Shown piece after piece: positions 50,401-62,000 of a stretch of DNA of 64,000 bases. How positions within the stretch are numbered: position 1 is the first letter of the stretch; every line of letters starts with the position of its first letter. The stretch comes from Eremophila alpestris peregrina (lineage: Eukaryota > Chordata > Aves > Passeriformes > Alaudidae): assembly GCA_009792885.1 (NCBI GenBank), contig WMCF01000205.1:1-64000 (forward strand), read 5' to 3'. The position numbers were made by a program, and so were the translations under genes. The notes beneath the pieces are model-generated. The model had not been told where the DNA came from. It searched no databases and saw only the letters and a list, made by a program, of their open reading frames with translations.

Positions 50401-53037
50401 TGTTTGATGTTGGGTCATAGGAGAGGAGCACACCATTGGTGCTGATTGTGTGTGATGTTGGTTTCCTTGGGAATACTGATGTGAATGAAGATTACTAATG
50501 GGAATAAGGGCATGAAAGAGAAGGTCCACAGGCTCCAAGGAAAAGTTAGTGAGAGAAATCTGTAAGTGTGGGTAGAGTGTGCAGCAGTTTCTCATTGTAA
50601 CAAAGAGCTGGATGGAAAGGGAGGACTCTGCTCTCGTTCCTTAAGGATTTGTCAGGGCTATGCTGTCAGATTCCTCATCTTTCCTGAAGTGATGGACCAC
50701 AGGGCCCAGAGCAGCTGGGCTGTCTGAGCTCCAATCTCCTCACTAACTGCTACACACTCCTCATGGGCAGTGTCCATAGCAGCAAAAGGCTTTGTGCTTC
50801 TCTCTCCCCTTGCTTTTTTCTCTTTGCTCTTTCCCCTTGCTTTTTTTCTCTTCTCTCTCTCCCGTTGCTGTTTTTCTCTTCTCTCTTTCCTGCATTCCTT
50901 GGTTTTGTGTCTGAATAATTCTTTTTCTGTGCATGTACCCACCAGACTCCAATTCTGCAGTCTCTGGAGGCCACCAGGTGCCACTTCAGCTACCACAGTG
51001 GTTGTTTTAAGGGTGGATGGTGCTGAAAGAAAACCATGCTAATTGCATAATTTACCTTTCCCACAGGCAAGGCATGCAGTGCTGGCCCTGTCAACCCTTA
51101 GAGTGTGGCTTTGGCCTCTGTGGTGCTCTAGGTCTGGCTGCTGCACTGTCTCACCCGGGCCTTTGGACAGCTCTTTGAAAAGAAATAAATAAAAATGGTG
51201 TCTGTGCCTGGATGCTTTGCTGATATCAGATAACTTGTGCTTTGCTTTTCAGAGGATATCTTTTTTTACCCATGTAAGCACAGGTGTTTTTCAGTGTCAA
51301 GGTAAAGTCAATGCATTAACTGTTAGTGCAGGAATGAAAATGAGCATGGAGAGGGGAGGCTGCAAAAACCAGACTGCTGCATTTTTAGAGTGATGAATCT
51401 GTGTTCCACTGACCTGACTGAACCAAGTCCAGATGGTCCCATTCAAAGAGGGCTTGTAACAGAGGCTCTGTCACTGCATAAACGTTGTGTCTGCCACACA
51501 TTCTTAATTGTGACACACCTGCTGTTAAAGCTGCCCTGTGCTCTGGGCTGAGTGTTACCTGAAGGCACCCACAGCTGGGAGGAGGTGGTTCAGCTTTCTG
51601 ACTGTGAAGGATGTTGTTTCTTCTGGAGAAATTACAAGGACACCTGTTGTTGCTTGGAAAATAGATTGGAGCCACTGGCTCTTTTGGTTCAGGGCAGCAG
51701 ATAATGATCCTTGTTCGTGGCTGCAGGTCAATACTGATGCAAACCAGGCTGGAGTCAATGAGTCATTACCAACCCCAGGAGAAGCTGAGCCCCATTAGGA
51801 AGCATTATTTAAGCAGCCTATCCTACAGGATACAGCAGGACAGAAAATACTCTGAGAATTTGCCATTGTTTTACTTTTTATAATTGTAAGTACTTGTTCA
51901 AGACTGGAATGCTGACTCTGTGGTCTCCAGCCTGTTCCTGGTGGACAAGGCTGTGAGGATAAACAGGCACCAGAGCAGCTGGCACTCCTAATCCTGCTTG
52001 GCAGCCTCAGCATAGGAGCAGGAATGTGCATGAGCTCAGACACTGGACAGCTTCCTCGCTGGGACTGGGTTTCAGGTGTGCTGCTGGGGAGCTTCTTGCT
52101 TCACCTGCAGAGTGACAGGTTCAAAGAAGTGCTGTTAAATAGTGGTTTAAGTCACTGTTGTGGTGCTTGGTTGGACAGGATGCAGGGTGAGAGTGCAAGT
52201 AAATGCTTTACTGTGATTTGTCCTTCTGGCTGATTTGCAGCCCTTTGGTGCTGCTGTTGAGCACTTTTAAGAACCTCACAGCATTTGGTTTTTTTTGTTA
52301 ATTCCATTTCTCATGAAGCTACTGGCAAAATATTAGGATGAGAGGACTAACCAACATGCATAGGTACTAAAATAAATGGAGAAAGCTTGGTACAGGTGGA
52401 GGGTAAGTAAAAATGTGCTTACACAAGACAAAATCTCAGAATTTTTTGTAACCGAGTAGCTCTGTGGCAGTGTAGCACTGGCAGATTGTCTCAGTCATTT
52501 TGTATATAAATGTATCATGCTTTCTAATTTTCTCTTTTGCAGGGGCCTGAGTTGATGAATAAATTTGTTGGTGAGTCTGAACGAGCAGTGAGAGAGGTAA
52601 GAAAGGGCAAGCTGTGGATACTGAGCTTCCTTGGCTTTCACATTCTTCTCTGCTTATGAGGTTACCATTAAACTTTCTGAAAAACTCCTTCTGCTGTAAG
52701 CTTAGAAAAGAAGATAATGAAGCAGCAGGGATATTTAGCTTTCTCCTGCATTGACCTAGTGCTACATGTTGAATTTGGGATCCTGTGGCAGCTTTTACTA
52801 CAAGCCTGTAGTATTCAAAAACTTGTTTTAAAATGAAGACAACTTAAGACAGGCTGATGTCTATTACATGAAGCTCTTGAGGTATGCAGGGGGTGATAGT
52901 GTACTTTAAACAGCTTCCATCCCTTAAAACTGGGTATTTCATTGTTGTTTTTTGTAGATCTTCAGGAAAGCCAGAGCAGTGTCTCCCTCAATTCTTTTCT
53001 TTGATGAAATAGATGCCTTGGCAGTTGAGAGAGGAAA
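17317..53037 (+). CDS. AFG2A: AFG2A (SPATA5), 5' part of gene, 13 exons
   Basis: AFG2A is a hexameric type II AAA+ ATPase (Drg1/Afg2 family). It extracts shuttling factors such as RSL24D1 from pre-60S particles, acting with AFG2B, CINP and C1orf109 (family knowledge). The 13 exons total 2159 coding bases, about 720 codons, all in phase with no stop. In order they encode a basic N-terminus, the N-domain (to about residue 230), a variable linker, AAA+ module 1 (Walker A GPPGTGKT 376-383, Walker B IIFIDEL with D435/E436, arginine fingers near R493/R496) and AAA+ module 2 (Walker A GPPGCSKT 650-657, Walker B ILFFDEID with D709/E710). The usual length is about 890 residues, so about 170 C-terminal residues lie past 64000. 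It looks functional. Confidence 0.95.
17854..17978 (+). CDS. AFG2A: AFG2A exon 2
   Basis: An oligo-T tract precedes acceptor GACGAAG. The exon completes a Gly codon and reads DDKVPKMLRRAL, then MKSADLCIGRPALLTS, the start of the N-terminal domain, ending phase 0 at GAG|GTGAGA. The MKSA-CIGRP stretch is well conserved in AFG2A. Confidence 0.9.
18548..18705 (+). CDS. AFG2A: AFG2A exon 3
   Basis: Acceptor CTCCTAG, then VCTAWPTTGFPGGKIGL, NPGDAITVQP and AVIQAEEVDV, ending two bases into a codon at GTATGG. This is the double-psi-barrel-like N-domain part shared with Cdc48/p97-type ATPases, which usually contacts substrates or adaptors. Confidence 0.92.
19857..19915 (+). CDS. AFG2A: AFG2A exon 4
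   Basis: A short 59-base exon between TATCACAG and GTATGA. It completes an Arg codon and reads DKDATVNAEEMSVCLLRNL, matching the family DKD...EE...LR-L pattern in the N-domain. Confidence 0.88.
20725..21342 (+). CDS. AFG2A: AFG2A exon 5, N-domain end and linker
   Basis: The longest exon, 618 bases, with acceptor TTCTCGTAG and donor GTATGA. It begins DGKIVLPGNLLAFTYYGKL, closing the N-domain. A Ser/Gly/Ala/Glu-rich acidic linker of about 110 residues follows and looks poorly conserved. It then reads CFYFISARTKINF and VTYDMIGGLSSQLRTIRE up to the first AAA+ module. The linker is likely disordered. Confidence 0.93.
23361..23490 (+). CDS. AFG2A: AFG2A exon 6, Walker A of module 1
   Basis: The exon reads GIPPPRGVLLYGPPGTGKT, MIAKAIANEVGAHV and VINGPEIISK. 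The P-loop GPPGTGKT (residues 376-383) binds the ATP phosphates in the first ring. Acceptor GTCCCAAG lacks a strong pyrimidine tract; donor GTAAGT is optimal. Phase fits both neighbours. Confidence 0.95.
24115..24171 (+). CDS. AFG2A: AFG2A exon 7
   Basis: A 57-base exon from TTCTCACAG to GTACGT reading FYGESESRLRQIFAEASL. This is the pore-loop region of the first AAA+ module, where the family has FYGE-E--LR-IF-EA. It ends two bases into the next codon. Confidence 0.93.
24882..25005 (+). CDS. AFG2A: AFG2A exon 8, Walker B of module 1
   Basis: The exon reads RPSIIFIDELDALCPKREG, then [20 protein letters not shown]. The Walker B acidic pair D435/E436 is intact, so ATP hydrolysis in ring 1 is expected. 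Acceptor CCCCTCAG and donor GTAAGT are strong. Confidence 0.95.
25530..25785 (+). CDS. AFG2A: AFG2A exon 9, arginine-finger region of module 1
   Basis: After acceptor TGCCTTCAG it reads GQLLVLGATNRPHALDAAL, RRPGRFNKEIEIGIP, then RLDILQKLL and SAHGYVGADLAALCKEA. It carries sensor 1 (GATNRP) and the second region of homology with R493 and R496. The residue after PGRF is Asn, where the family usually has Asp. The exon ends one base into a codon at GTAAGG. Confidence 0.95.
27985..28195 (-). mobile_element. Old CR1/L3-like LINE fragment
   Basis: The + strand has AGCTCTTTTCATCTTTCCTCA, then TCTGAACTGCCTCCAGTTTG, AATAACCTTTTTGGTAATG and TAGAATTGAAC. In order and spacing these resemble the reverse complement of a CR1/L3 3' region. 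It is diverged, so the subfamily cannot be given. Confidence 0.55.
33055..33075. repeat. (TTCC)n microsatellite
   Basis: About five TTCC units lie in AFG2A intron 9. An ordinary simple repeat. Confidence 0.8.
37307..37461 (+). CDS. AFG2A: AFG2A exon 10, linker between AAA+ modules
   Basis: Acceptor TTTCCCTAG, then GLHALRRVLGERPGL, VTIALNDFLQAMNDVRPSAM and REVAIDVPK, ending phase 0 at GTAAGT. It joins module 1's lid to module 2; the NDF--AM--V-PSAMRE signature is conserved across Afg2 and Cdc48 proteins. GC content is higher than the surrounding intron. Confidence 0.94.
37462..41555 (+). other. AFG2A intron 10
   Basis: About 4 kb without further exons. A CR1 3' end fragment lies at 38935-38998. 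Short open frames are unremarkable. Confidence 0.6.
38935..38998 (+). mobile_element. CR1 LINE 3' end fragment
   Basis: The sequence AACTAGATGGTTTTTAGGGT, CCATTCCATCTC and ATTCTGTGAATG corresponds to the 3' terminal words of avian CR1 in forward orientation, with several changes. Confidence 0.65.
41556..41765 (+). CDS. AFG2A: AFG2A exon 11, Walker A of module 2
   Basis: Exactly 70 codons from TTCTTCAG to GTAGGC. It reads VSWSDIGGLEDVKLKLKQA, VEWPLKHPESF and PPKGVLLYGPPGCSKT (P-loop residues 650-657), then MIAKALAHESGLNFLAVK. The GPPGCSKT form, with Cys-Ser in place of Thr-Gly, is the normal AFG2A version and keeps the catalytic Lys. Confidence 0.96.
41766..52542 (+). other. AFG2A intron 11, 10.8 kb
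   Basis: No AFG2A exon or nested gene is recognised. A CR1 fragment lies at about 48055-48447. Runs of A occur near 43013 and 48730, and a G/T-rich word recurs near 43565 and 48460. Open frames such as the Lys/Arg/Glu-rich minus-strand ones near 50750-50990 are readings of a pyrimidine-rich tract. Confidence 0.6.
48055..48447 (+). mobile_element. CR1 LINE fragment, about 390 bp
   Basis: This is the longest repeat in the window. Recognisable words include TTCAGTCTGGAGAAGGGAAG, GACCTAATTGTGGCCTTCCA, GTGGTGAGGCAGTGGCACAG, CAAGGCCAGGTTGGATGGGG, AACCTGGTCTGGTGGAAGGT, GTCCCTGCCC and GGAACTAAATGATCTTTAAG, ending near TTCCAACCCAGGCAACTCTG. These are the 3' end of an avian CR1 element in forward orientation, lacking the 5' end as usual. 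Confidence 0.92.
52543..52596 (+). CDS. AFG2A: AFG2A exon 12
   Basis: Eighteen codons from TTTTGCAG to GTAAGA, reading GPELMNKFVGESERAVRE. This is the pore-loop region of module 2 (family GPEL-NK-VGESE-AVRE). Phase 0 at both ends. Confidence 0.95.
52958..53037 (+). CDS. AFG2A: AFG2A exon 13, Walker B of module 2
   Basis: From TTTTTTGTAG to GTAAGT it reads IFRKARAVSPSILFFDEID then ALAVERG, ending two bases into a codon. The acidic pair D709/E710 is intact, so both rings appear catalytically competent. This is the last AFG2A exon inside the window. Confidence 0.95.
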
Positions 53038-56000
53038 GTAAGTAATCCTGTTACAAAAATAACAGACATTATTTCCTGATAAGTTGCTCTTACACTGCAC
53101 AATCACAAATTTATTTACCTTTCTGGAATTATTTTATTAAATATCTTCATTTTTTATACAGAAGGGCAACGTGTGGCTTTTACTCAAGCCTATTTAACTT
53201 AACATAAACAGGTAAAGCTGATGGAGTTCCTCCTTTCTCATCTCATTTGCAGGAATGAATCTACTGGTTCTCATGCTCTTTGGCTCTTTTCTGTGGTTTT
53301 ACCTTTTATTTCCAGTAAGTTAACTCCTTTCTTTTCCCAGGGTTTTTGCCCTGGCCTAATTTGGTGTCTCCATCAAGCAAACAGTGTGATCATAAGTTAC
53401 ATAACACAAATTTCCAAGGAGAATACTCATATACCTAAATTTACACCTATGTTTAAACATTTTGCCAGACTGGGAAAAACTTCATGAAAAGGTTTGGGAA
53501 CACTTGTGTCCTTTCATGTGTGACATTAAGAAGGTATTATTGTGCAAACAGCTAATAGTATTTTTTTTTAATATTCTGCTTTGTGATGATTCTAAGAGAT
53601 GTTTAGCTCATGTCTGAAGCAGGTTTGTGGAAGGTTTTAGTTGTTGCTACAGCATTTAAGATTTGAGAGGCTCTGTGAGTGGACTTTCTTAGGGGATACC
53701 TCCTTATAGATGTAACTGCTACTTGCTATTGCAGTAAATACTTTTGTTCTGTTTTATTTTGCATGAAAAGCTGCCCAATTGGTGCATTAGAAGGTATTTG
53801 TCCTGTTTAAAGGCACATGCAAACTTCAGCATTTTCCTGGGAAAAAGGCTCCCTCAGCATCCCTACAGATTCATTTGTATTGCAAGAAGGGTTATTTGTA
53901 TCTTCAGGAAAGGACAATAACAGGTTGTCATTTTGATGTTTTGGTGATACAAATAAATTGTGTCACAGGAGGTGGTATCACAGGTAGCATAGAACTGCCT
54001 TGTGAAGCTGCTAAGAAATGAACATTCTTGCTGTTGAAAATGCAGAATCTGATTGAAGAGGTTTTCCTCAGAATCCTCCTCATGTGCAATGTATGCAGCT
54101 GTGAAATTTGTGAGCTTCCCAGAAGTGCTATGCACTGAAGCAACAGAGAAATTGCAAAATTGTTTGCTTGAATCAAGCCAGTGGAGGGGGAAAAAAAATA
54201 TCATCCCCTGCTGCAATTGTTAATGTGTTTAGCTTTCAGAACCAGCACTTCATCAAGATCAAACTTCTTGGAAGGTTAAGCCATAATACATTTTAAACAA
54301 TCTTTTCACACAGCGCCCTGGAGGTGTTAAGTTTGTTTGTTTGTTTGCTTTGTAAGGGAGTAAACAACCTGATTTTACCTTACCTAAGACTGTGAGGGGT
54401 GGTAGGCCTGGCACAGCTTGCTGAAGAATGTGGTGTGACCTGCTGCAGTCCTGTTGTGCTGGAGACATCTGGTTTTGGAGCTTTAAAAAGAACAGGGTGG
54501 GACACACAAATATTTCATTGTCAAATCTGAACCAGATGGGAGGTAAAATATGTAGCAGAGTTCTCATAAAATTCATCTGAAATTGAATGGTGTAGGAAAC
54601 CAGACAAGGCACTTATTAGAAATGGCCCTTTTTTACAGGCTGACTTTGCACAGTAGGAATTTGCAAATGCACCAGAGATGCTAATGATCTGTGGCCTCTG
54701 GAGATCCATTTCCTGTGCTATTACTGACCATGCTGAAGTTTTCAAGGAAACACCTGTTTATATTGTCTCCCCATTCCCTCTGTTGGCTGAATTAGTTTTC
54801 TTTGCCTTGGCAGTGAAAAACACTGTGAGATAGAGCTTTGTGAGAGTTTAAATCTTTGCTAGGATGCTGTGGGCTTTGTGCAGAATGTGCCACATTCTGT
54901 ATCTCCTGGGTAGGCAACTTCTGATCCTACCAGGGCATGTCCAGAAATCCAGAGGAGCTGAAACTGTTGAGTTGTGGGAGTAATTCTACATGTAATTCTG
55001 ATCAGAAACACGTATGTGAAATAACCTTGAGTAAATCACTTAATGCTTTTGTTCTTCAAAGCATCCTGCCAAGTATTCATTAACCTATTATTTAGATTTG
55101 ACTAAAGCTTGTGGGTTTCAAACACAAATGTTTTGCTCCCAACCTTCCGTAGAGATCACTAAACAATCCCTTCTCAGCAGCAGGCACATATGAACTAATA
55201 AACTTTGTAATTAAATGAGTGTAGAGGTAGACAAAGAAAGCTAAGGGATTTCCTTGTTTGGACCATTCATAATAATGTCTCCTTTGCATCTGGTGGTGGA
55301 TTCTGTCACTGCATAAGCCATTTCTCCATGGCATTCCCAAGCCATAATTCATTCCACAATTGTAATACATCCAACACACCACCTTATGTAACTGTCTCGT
55401 GTAGCAGTTTTGTTTTACAAAATCTATTTGTGTGTGTTTATCAGTTAGAACTAATAATCCTTTGAAGTCAGCAAAAATTACAGTAATTGACATTGTTCAT
55501 TGTCAAAACGTTTTATTGGGAAAAGACTCTTTCTTATCCAGCCTGCTCAGACGTTCCATGTGTTTTATGGAAATGAAGTATGCTCCTGAATTTTTTTCTT
55601 GTCTGTCCACACCCTCCCTGTTTTGTATGTAGGCAACACACTAATACATATTAATCAAGGAATTAAGAATGTGGGCTGGATACATCCCGGTGTTAAAGAC
55701 AGTTTATGAAAATATAATCCTGCAGCTCTGAAGCAAAATAGTTCAATGTAAGGAGCAATTGCTTGAGAGAAAAATCTGGTTATCCTTGATGCAAGAAGTC
55801 AAGAGAGTGATTCTGAATGGACTTTCCAGTGTGGTAGTGAAGATGTAAAAATACTTTGAGCTGTGTTCACTCCTGCATTTTGTTCTGTTGCTCTGAGCTT
55901 CTAATGCTTATGGAGGATTTTCCATCTCATTCTGATTTATGTTGAAATGTTAGAGTAAATTTAGAGAGAACTGAAAATGAAAAATTAGTGGCTCAGTGGC

Positions 56001-59000
56001 CTGACTGTAGAGGAAAAGGGAGGCATTCACCATGACTGTTTCTAATGAACAAAAGGTAAACCTGCAGCAGAAAAGATGGTAGAAGGTTAGAAGTGTCACA
56101 GTGAGATTTGAAGAGGAGAAATGATTGAGAAAGGAAAAAACTTCTCCAGTCATGCACCAGGAGAGGTGAACCATGAGATGCACAGAGCCTTTTCCTCTGC
56201 TTTGTGCTTCTAATTAGCATTTGCTTGCACAAGCAGATGATGACTTTTCTTTCCCCATACTTTTTGAAAGATGCTGTTAGGACTTTTTGTAGGACAGATT
56301 ACACTGAAGTGGGACAGGCCCAGATACAGCAGAGTGTGAGCAGGAAGGTTTGCCATGAAGTAATCCCGTGCCTGCACAAAGCTTAGGAGACTTTACAAAT
56401 TGCACAGCTGCCCAGAGTTATGGGTATTTGTTACCCTCAGTATCCTGACCATGTAAAACCTAATTCTTCTGGCCATTAGGGGCTGCCAAGAGGGAAATGG
56501 CTTAGTAATTAGACTTGAAAGTGATGAATGAACGTGGGTCTGGATAAATGCAGTGCAGACAGTCTGTTTGCTGAACTTCAGAAATCTCCCTGCTTTGGAA
56601 ATAAGACACTGTTTATATAAGTAGGATTTTCAGGATTTTTCAGCAAGAGACATCCTTTTCTTGTTTTTCAGAAGCAAAGCATTTCCCCTTGAACTGCAGA
56701 TCTCTGTAATGCAGGATGGGAAATGCTGTAGACTGCTGTAAAAGTAAAAGACACTGATAAATTCCATTTTCCAAGGGGAAGGAAAAAAAAAAACAAAACA
56801 AAAAACAAGGGACTGTACCTTGCATTTGACTTGTGGAGGCCAAAAGTTGGTAGATGAATGTTGCTGGCCTTTTCAGAGTGAGGGTGGAACTGACAGAGTG
56901 AAGGGGCTTTGGTACCAATCCCCTGAAACCCCACCATGATGATGCTTTTTTTGGGAAAATGTGTACTCCTGTATGCTGGGGGAGGATAGATAGATTCCTA
57001 AGCCACAACTGAAAACAGTCAGAACCATTGAAAGACAAACTGTTTTCACTTGAGGTATTAAGATCTTTGCAGTCTCAAGTTTTGAGGCTCTTGGGCTTTT
57101 AGGAGAACCTGTGAGAAACAGCAGCTTCTCTTCTGTAATGTTCCACCTCTGCCTTGAACAGGGCCAGTGATAAATCTTCTCTTTTTAAACCAGGATATCT
57201 TTCTGGGATATTTTAGCTCATATTTATTTATCTCTATATTTGAACTTGCCATTGTATTTTAGTGCCTGTGCAAATTCCCTGGTTCAATGGGCAGCACGTA
57301 TCATTGAAGGAGGTCAGTGTGTTGCATCCAGTAATGGAACCCACAGGCTAGATTCTGTGGGGACACAGCAGAACAGAGGTTCTTGGCAGAAATCCACCTT
57401 GCACAGGGTAAAATAGCAGTGCTGAAGCTGGAGGAAGTATTTCTCATGCAGACAGAAGAAGGTGAACAAAGTATACCTGGAAGAAATGGAGTTTCCCCCT
57501 GCCACGATTGTTGTGAGGGACCCAATCCTTGTTCAGCTCAAAGAACTTTGTATTTCTGGCCTCTGTTGGCACTGGTGTCCCTGAACTGGAGGACATCAGC
57601 TGATTCCCTGCAATATCTGAGCTATGTTTGCACATGATGGAGAATTGAGGCGTTCAAAACTTCTGTGACTGCTGTATGAATTCTTTAAAGTTTAGGAATT
57701 TGGTATCCAAACAAATATTGTCTGGGGAGAAAAGCTGTATGCCTAGTGCCAGCTTTTTATTTTAGGCCTAACAAGGAGTGGTGAAAGAGGGAAGTTTTGA
57801 AACAATTTTGCTGTAGAGTAAAGCTTGCAATTGGTTTTGGAAGAGCAATTTTAACAAATAACATTACCTATAGATTGTGCATGTATACAGTAAATGTTTG
57901 GAGTCCCTTTAATTTTAAAGTAAACTTGTAAGTGCTTTTGGCTATCAAGAATCCTTTATCACAACGTGGTTTTGAAATCTGTGTTTCTTCCTTTTTGTTT
58001 ACAAACCCAAATAATTTGTAACTTCCCAGCCTGCATTACAATTTGGATATTTGAAGTCAACAGAGACTTTCATTGACATCAGTGAAAACAGGACTGGATC
58101 CATAAACGCTTTTCTTGAAGTCATCATTTTAGTGATGTGCAAGAGGAACGTAATTGTAACTAAAATTTATAAACAGTGAACCTATTATACATAAATATTG
58201 TTGTAATGAAATGAAATCCAGTCTAGTTAGTTACTTCGAGGTCTAAAATATTTAAAACTTAAACTGTGCTTGCTTGCCTGGTAGACATGATTGATTACAG
58301 GTTTGAACTTGATTCATTTCCAGAAGAGGAATGCTGAGGAAAACAGAATGAAAGGAAGTAGGAAATTTACTGTGCATCATGTGTGTGCTTGGTTTGGGGT
58401 TGTTTTATTTTATTGCCTTTTTTAAGGTAACATCAGTGTTAGCAGAATAGGAGAACTCATGATGTTAGCATCCTTCCTGTGTCAGCCTGACAGTGCCAGG
58501 TCCAGCTGGAAGTGTGGGCTAATGCCAATCTTTCAGGGATGTGCATGTGGAATTAGCTGCAAGCAAATGGAAATGGGTGATGGATCACCACCGAGGCACT
58601 CAAGCATTTGGAGATGTGCTTAGGGAAAGCTCTCTGGAAGAAAGCCTGTTGATTCCAAACGTGTCTCAGACTGGCTCCTTTTCTCCCCTTTCACTGTGTT
58701 CCTTTTTTCTGGGGCTCCTTCCTTAACTTTTGGAAGAGTTATGAGAATAACGAGAAACTGAGGTGAGTGGAAGAGGCTGCTTATACAGCCGCGAAGGATG
58801 ATTAGGATGTGTCTGCAACTGTCTGCAGGCCATTTGGTTCAAAGTCACCTGCTGACAGCTGTTTCACAAAGCTCATCATCTTTTTAGGAAAGCTTGCTTG
58901 CAAACTGGAGACCTCTCAATGAGTACTTGGAGTTCTCTTTTATTTTTCTGTGCTCTCCTAATGTCTTGAAAACCAAATTATGTGAATGGCATTTAACCAG

Positions 59001-62000
59001 CAAATTGACAGTTGGCAAAACATCATTTTGCCGTGGAGGTGACCATGAAGATAAATATTCTACCCAGACTGAATTTCCCAGACTTTGCCTAGGTTTCCTG
59101 TTGATATTTTCCTTCTGTGGTACTTGAATTTTGTGCTTGAGAAAACAGGGAAGATACGAAACAATGTAGTGGGTAATAGTTGATACAGGTGCATAGAAAA
59201 TTCAACAGCATCTGGTTGTAGGGTGCTGATGGAGGGAAGGGTTTAGGGTCATCTTCTTGCAAGGGTTTTCCTGATCACACAGGCAGGAAAACTCTCTGCC
59301 ATGGGGAATGTTCCTTATCTGAGCACTGAAGGGGCTTGTGTACTAGTGTGTTTTGGGGTTTGGCTTTTTTCCATGAATAGTGAAGCTTTAGGTGATAATA
59401 TTAAAGATTTCCATGTTGTATGTTGTTCTTAGGCTTTTTAACAATATCCAAGCCTGTAGTATCTGTAGTGGTCTGAATAATGGTCACTGAAGTTGTACCA
59501 TTCACAGGAGTACACATCTCCCAGTGTTTTAATACTGGACAAGCCTGCTTTTCCTGACTGGCATGGCAGTGTCCATTCTGCTGGACAAAATGCCCCAGTG
59601 ATGGAATTTTTGCACACAATTTGATATCTGGGACCATCCTGCAGTTACTGGCTTTCTGGTAATGCTGTTGGAGTAGATAATTTTTGATTTTTTTAAAGGC
59701 TGTGGAAAACCTGAACCTGCCAAAGCCATATCTCCCCTGAGCTGGTGAGGGAGAGCAATAACAGAGTGTGACAGTTAATTAGGATTGCAGCAGCTGGATG
59801 GAGAAGCTGGGCTTGGCAGGTGCTCCTTGCTGACAGGTTCCCCCTGCACAGCCCCAACACAAATGTCAGACTCAATAAAAATCCTTCAGGTTGTGTGAGC
59901 AAGGCAGCTCTGGCGTGGGAGTCTGCTGGCAGGGTGCTTCTGCATTTCAGGAACCTTTTACCTCTTACAGTTCACAGAGAGGTGGAGAGTCCTGCCAGGA
60001 GACAGGAGAGTCCACAGCAGACCTTGGAGGGTCTATTTCAACCTGTTCAAATCTTTTTGATTCTGAGCATTTTGTCATGTCAGTAAGTTTCACGTTTGTT
60101 TTGGTATGAAATTATTTCCAGAGGTTTCAGTGAAAGGGCACATCCACAAGTATTTTGAAAACCTATAAATTATGATTGTGGTTGTGATTCTTTTGTTTGA
60201 GAGGGGAAAATAATAAAGCAAATTTTTATCCATATGTAAATCTTGATGGGATGTTTTGGAAGAGAAGGTGGGCTGGACTCCCTTGTCAAAACCTCTGCAT
60301 TATAGATTTCAGCTCTGTGGGGATTAATCTGTCTGCAGTAATTTATCCTGGATACTTCTCCTGAGCTCTGCCCTCACTTCTGCCTGAGGTAGGGTCATCT
60401 GTGCCGGAGAGGGTCCTCCCAGACTTCCTCCTGCTTTTGCAGCCTCCCAGTTGCTGTGATGTTAACAGCTCTCCAGATGTTCCTGTGTGAAGATTTCCTG
60501 CACACCTACAGTTCAGCAGTGTAATTAAATTAAGGTCCTGATTCTGAAGCCAAGGTGTTCTGACAGGCTTCAGTTCCATTGAAGTCAGTGGCGGGATGGA
60601 GTCACTGGTTCTCCTTTATGAGATTTAACTGGTGGTGGAGACTTAAATACATTTTTCAGTGCAAATGACATCTGGTGTTGGAAAGCCAGTGAAATGAGTA
60701 TTTTTTCAGAAGTGCTCTAGATGGTCAGATGATGCAAATGTATGTTTGCTTTAGCTCACAGTGGTGATGCTCACCAAATTTCATCGTGGGGTGAAACTGC
60801 AGTGACTGCATTCTCAGACTGTTTTTAGTATTCAAATAGTAAAAAATCTGTTAAAAAAAGTGTGGTGGGGGGGAGGAAAGGAAATTAAATAAGTAAAAAT
60901 GTACAAACCAAGAAGCTGCTGTCAAAAAAATGCCTATAGCACGAAGGGTAACAGATTTAAATGTGATTTCATGCATCTGGTTATGTCTGGAAACAAAATC
61001 TTCTTGGCTTGAAGATCTGTATAAGCTAGTGAACTGTATGTACTCCTTAGTGCAGTGATAGGATCAGGCTGTGGTTGCTTTTATGTCCCTTGGAAGAAGT
61101 ATGAGAGTGGTTTAAGGTGTCCAGGGGGAAATTTCAGTGCCCACTGATACATAAATCCAGCTGGCTTGAACAGTCACTGGATAAGGCCAGAGGAGATAGA
61201 AATAAAAGCTGTGGAAAGCCCTCTCCTGCTATACTGATTTTGGAGCCGGTGCTCCTGATCTCAGACAAAGGTAGAATTAATTCAGATTGTGAATCTTTGG
61301 TAAACTGTAGAATACATGGTTTATTCTGCCAAAATGTGTATTGGGAATGCCTTTAGCTGAAGTAAAGCACCAAGAACAGGTGGATAGTCTTACCTGACAG
61401 GCTTCAGGGATCTTCTCTGGTGGTCAAGCTGAGAGCCTATGCAGGAGTGCACATTTTGTCTGAGACTATTTGGGACACTTGCAGGATTAGCTGGAATATC
61501 AAAAAAAGGAGGCTTTCTGTCTCTAACTGCTCTAATGACCCTCTCTACCTTTAAAAACTTCATCGAAGATTGTAAATGAAGCAGGGTTGGCAAAAAACAA
61601 AAACAACACCTAACCTCATGTATTTCATTAGGGCAGCATAAATTCTCAAGCAGGCTCCTCTTGGCTCACACATTTTTTATTTGGAAGGTATTTCTGGTTG
61701 GGGCAGGGCTGCTGCGTGCTCACAGCCCTGCACACACATGGCCCTGCGTGGATTATGTGAGGGGCTTAGCTCTGGCTGCCTGCAGTTGCAGGCAGCCTGT
61801 TGACAGGAAATGAGTTTGTACCAGGACGTGCCTTTGGAGGACCATTTCCAGGCACTTGTGAGGATGACATCAACCTGTGGAGGTCAGGTGGAGGCGGGGT
61901 GGGGGGCCAAGGCAGCCCCTTGGCTCACAGTTGATTTTGGCAGTGCCTCCATGGGACTGGAGGGTTAATCATGGTTTGTTTCTCTGGCTGCTGTTTGCCT

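Noticed and set aside
50750..50996. Lys/Arg/Glu-rich minus-strand frames
   Set aside because: They come from a repeated CTTTGCTCTTTCCCCTTGC-like pyrimidine tract in an AFG2A intron, with no splice or start context.
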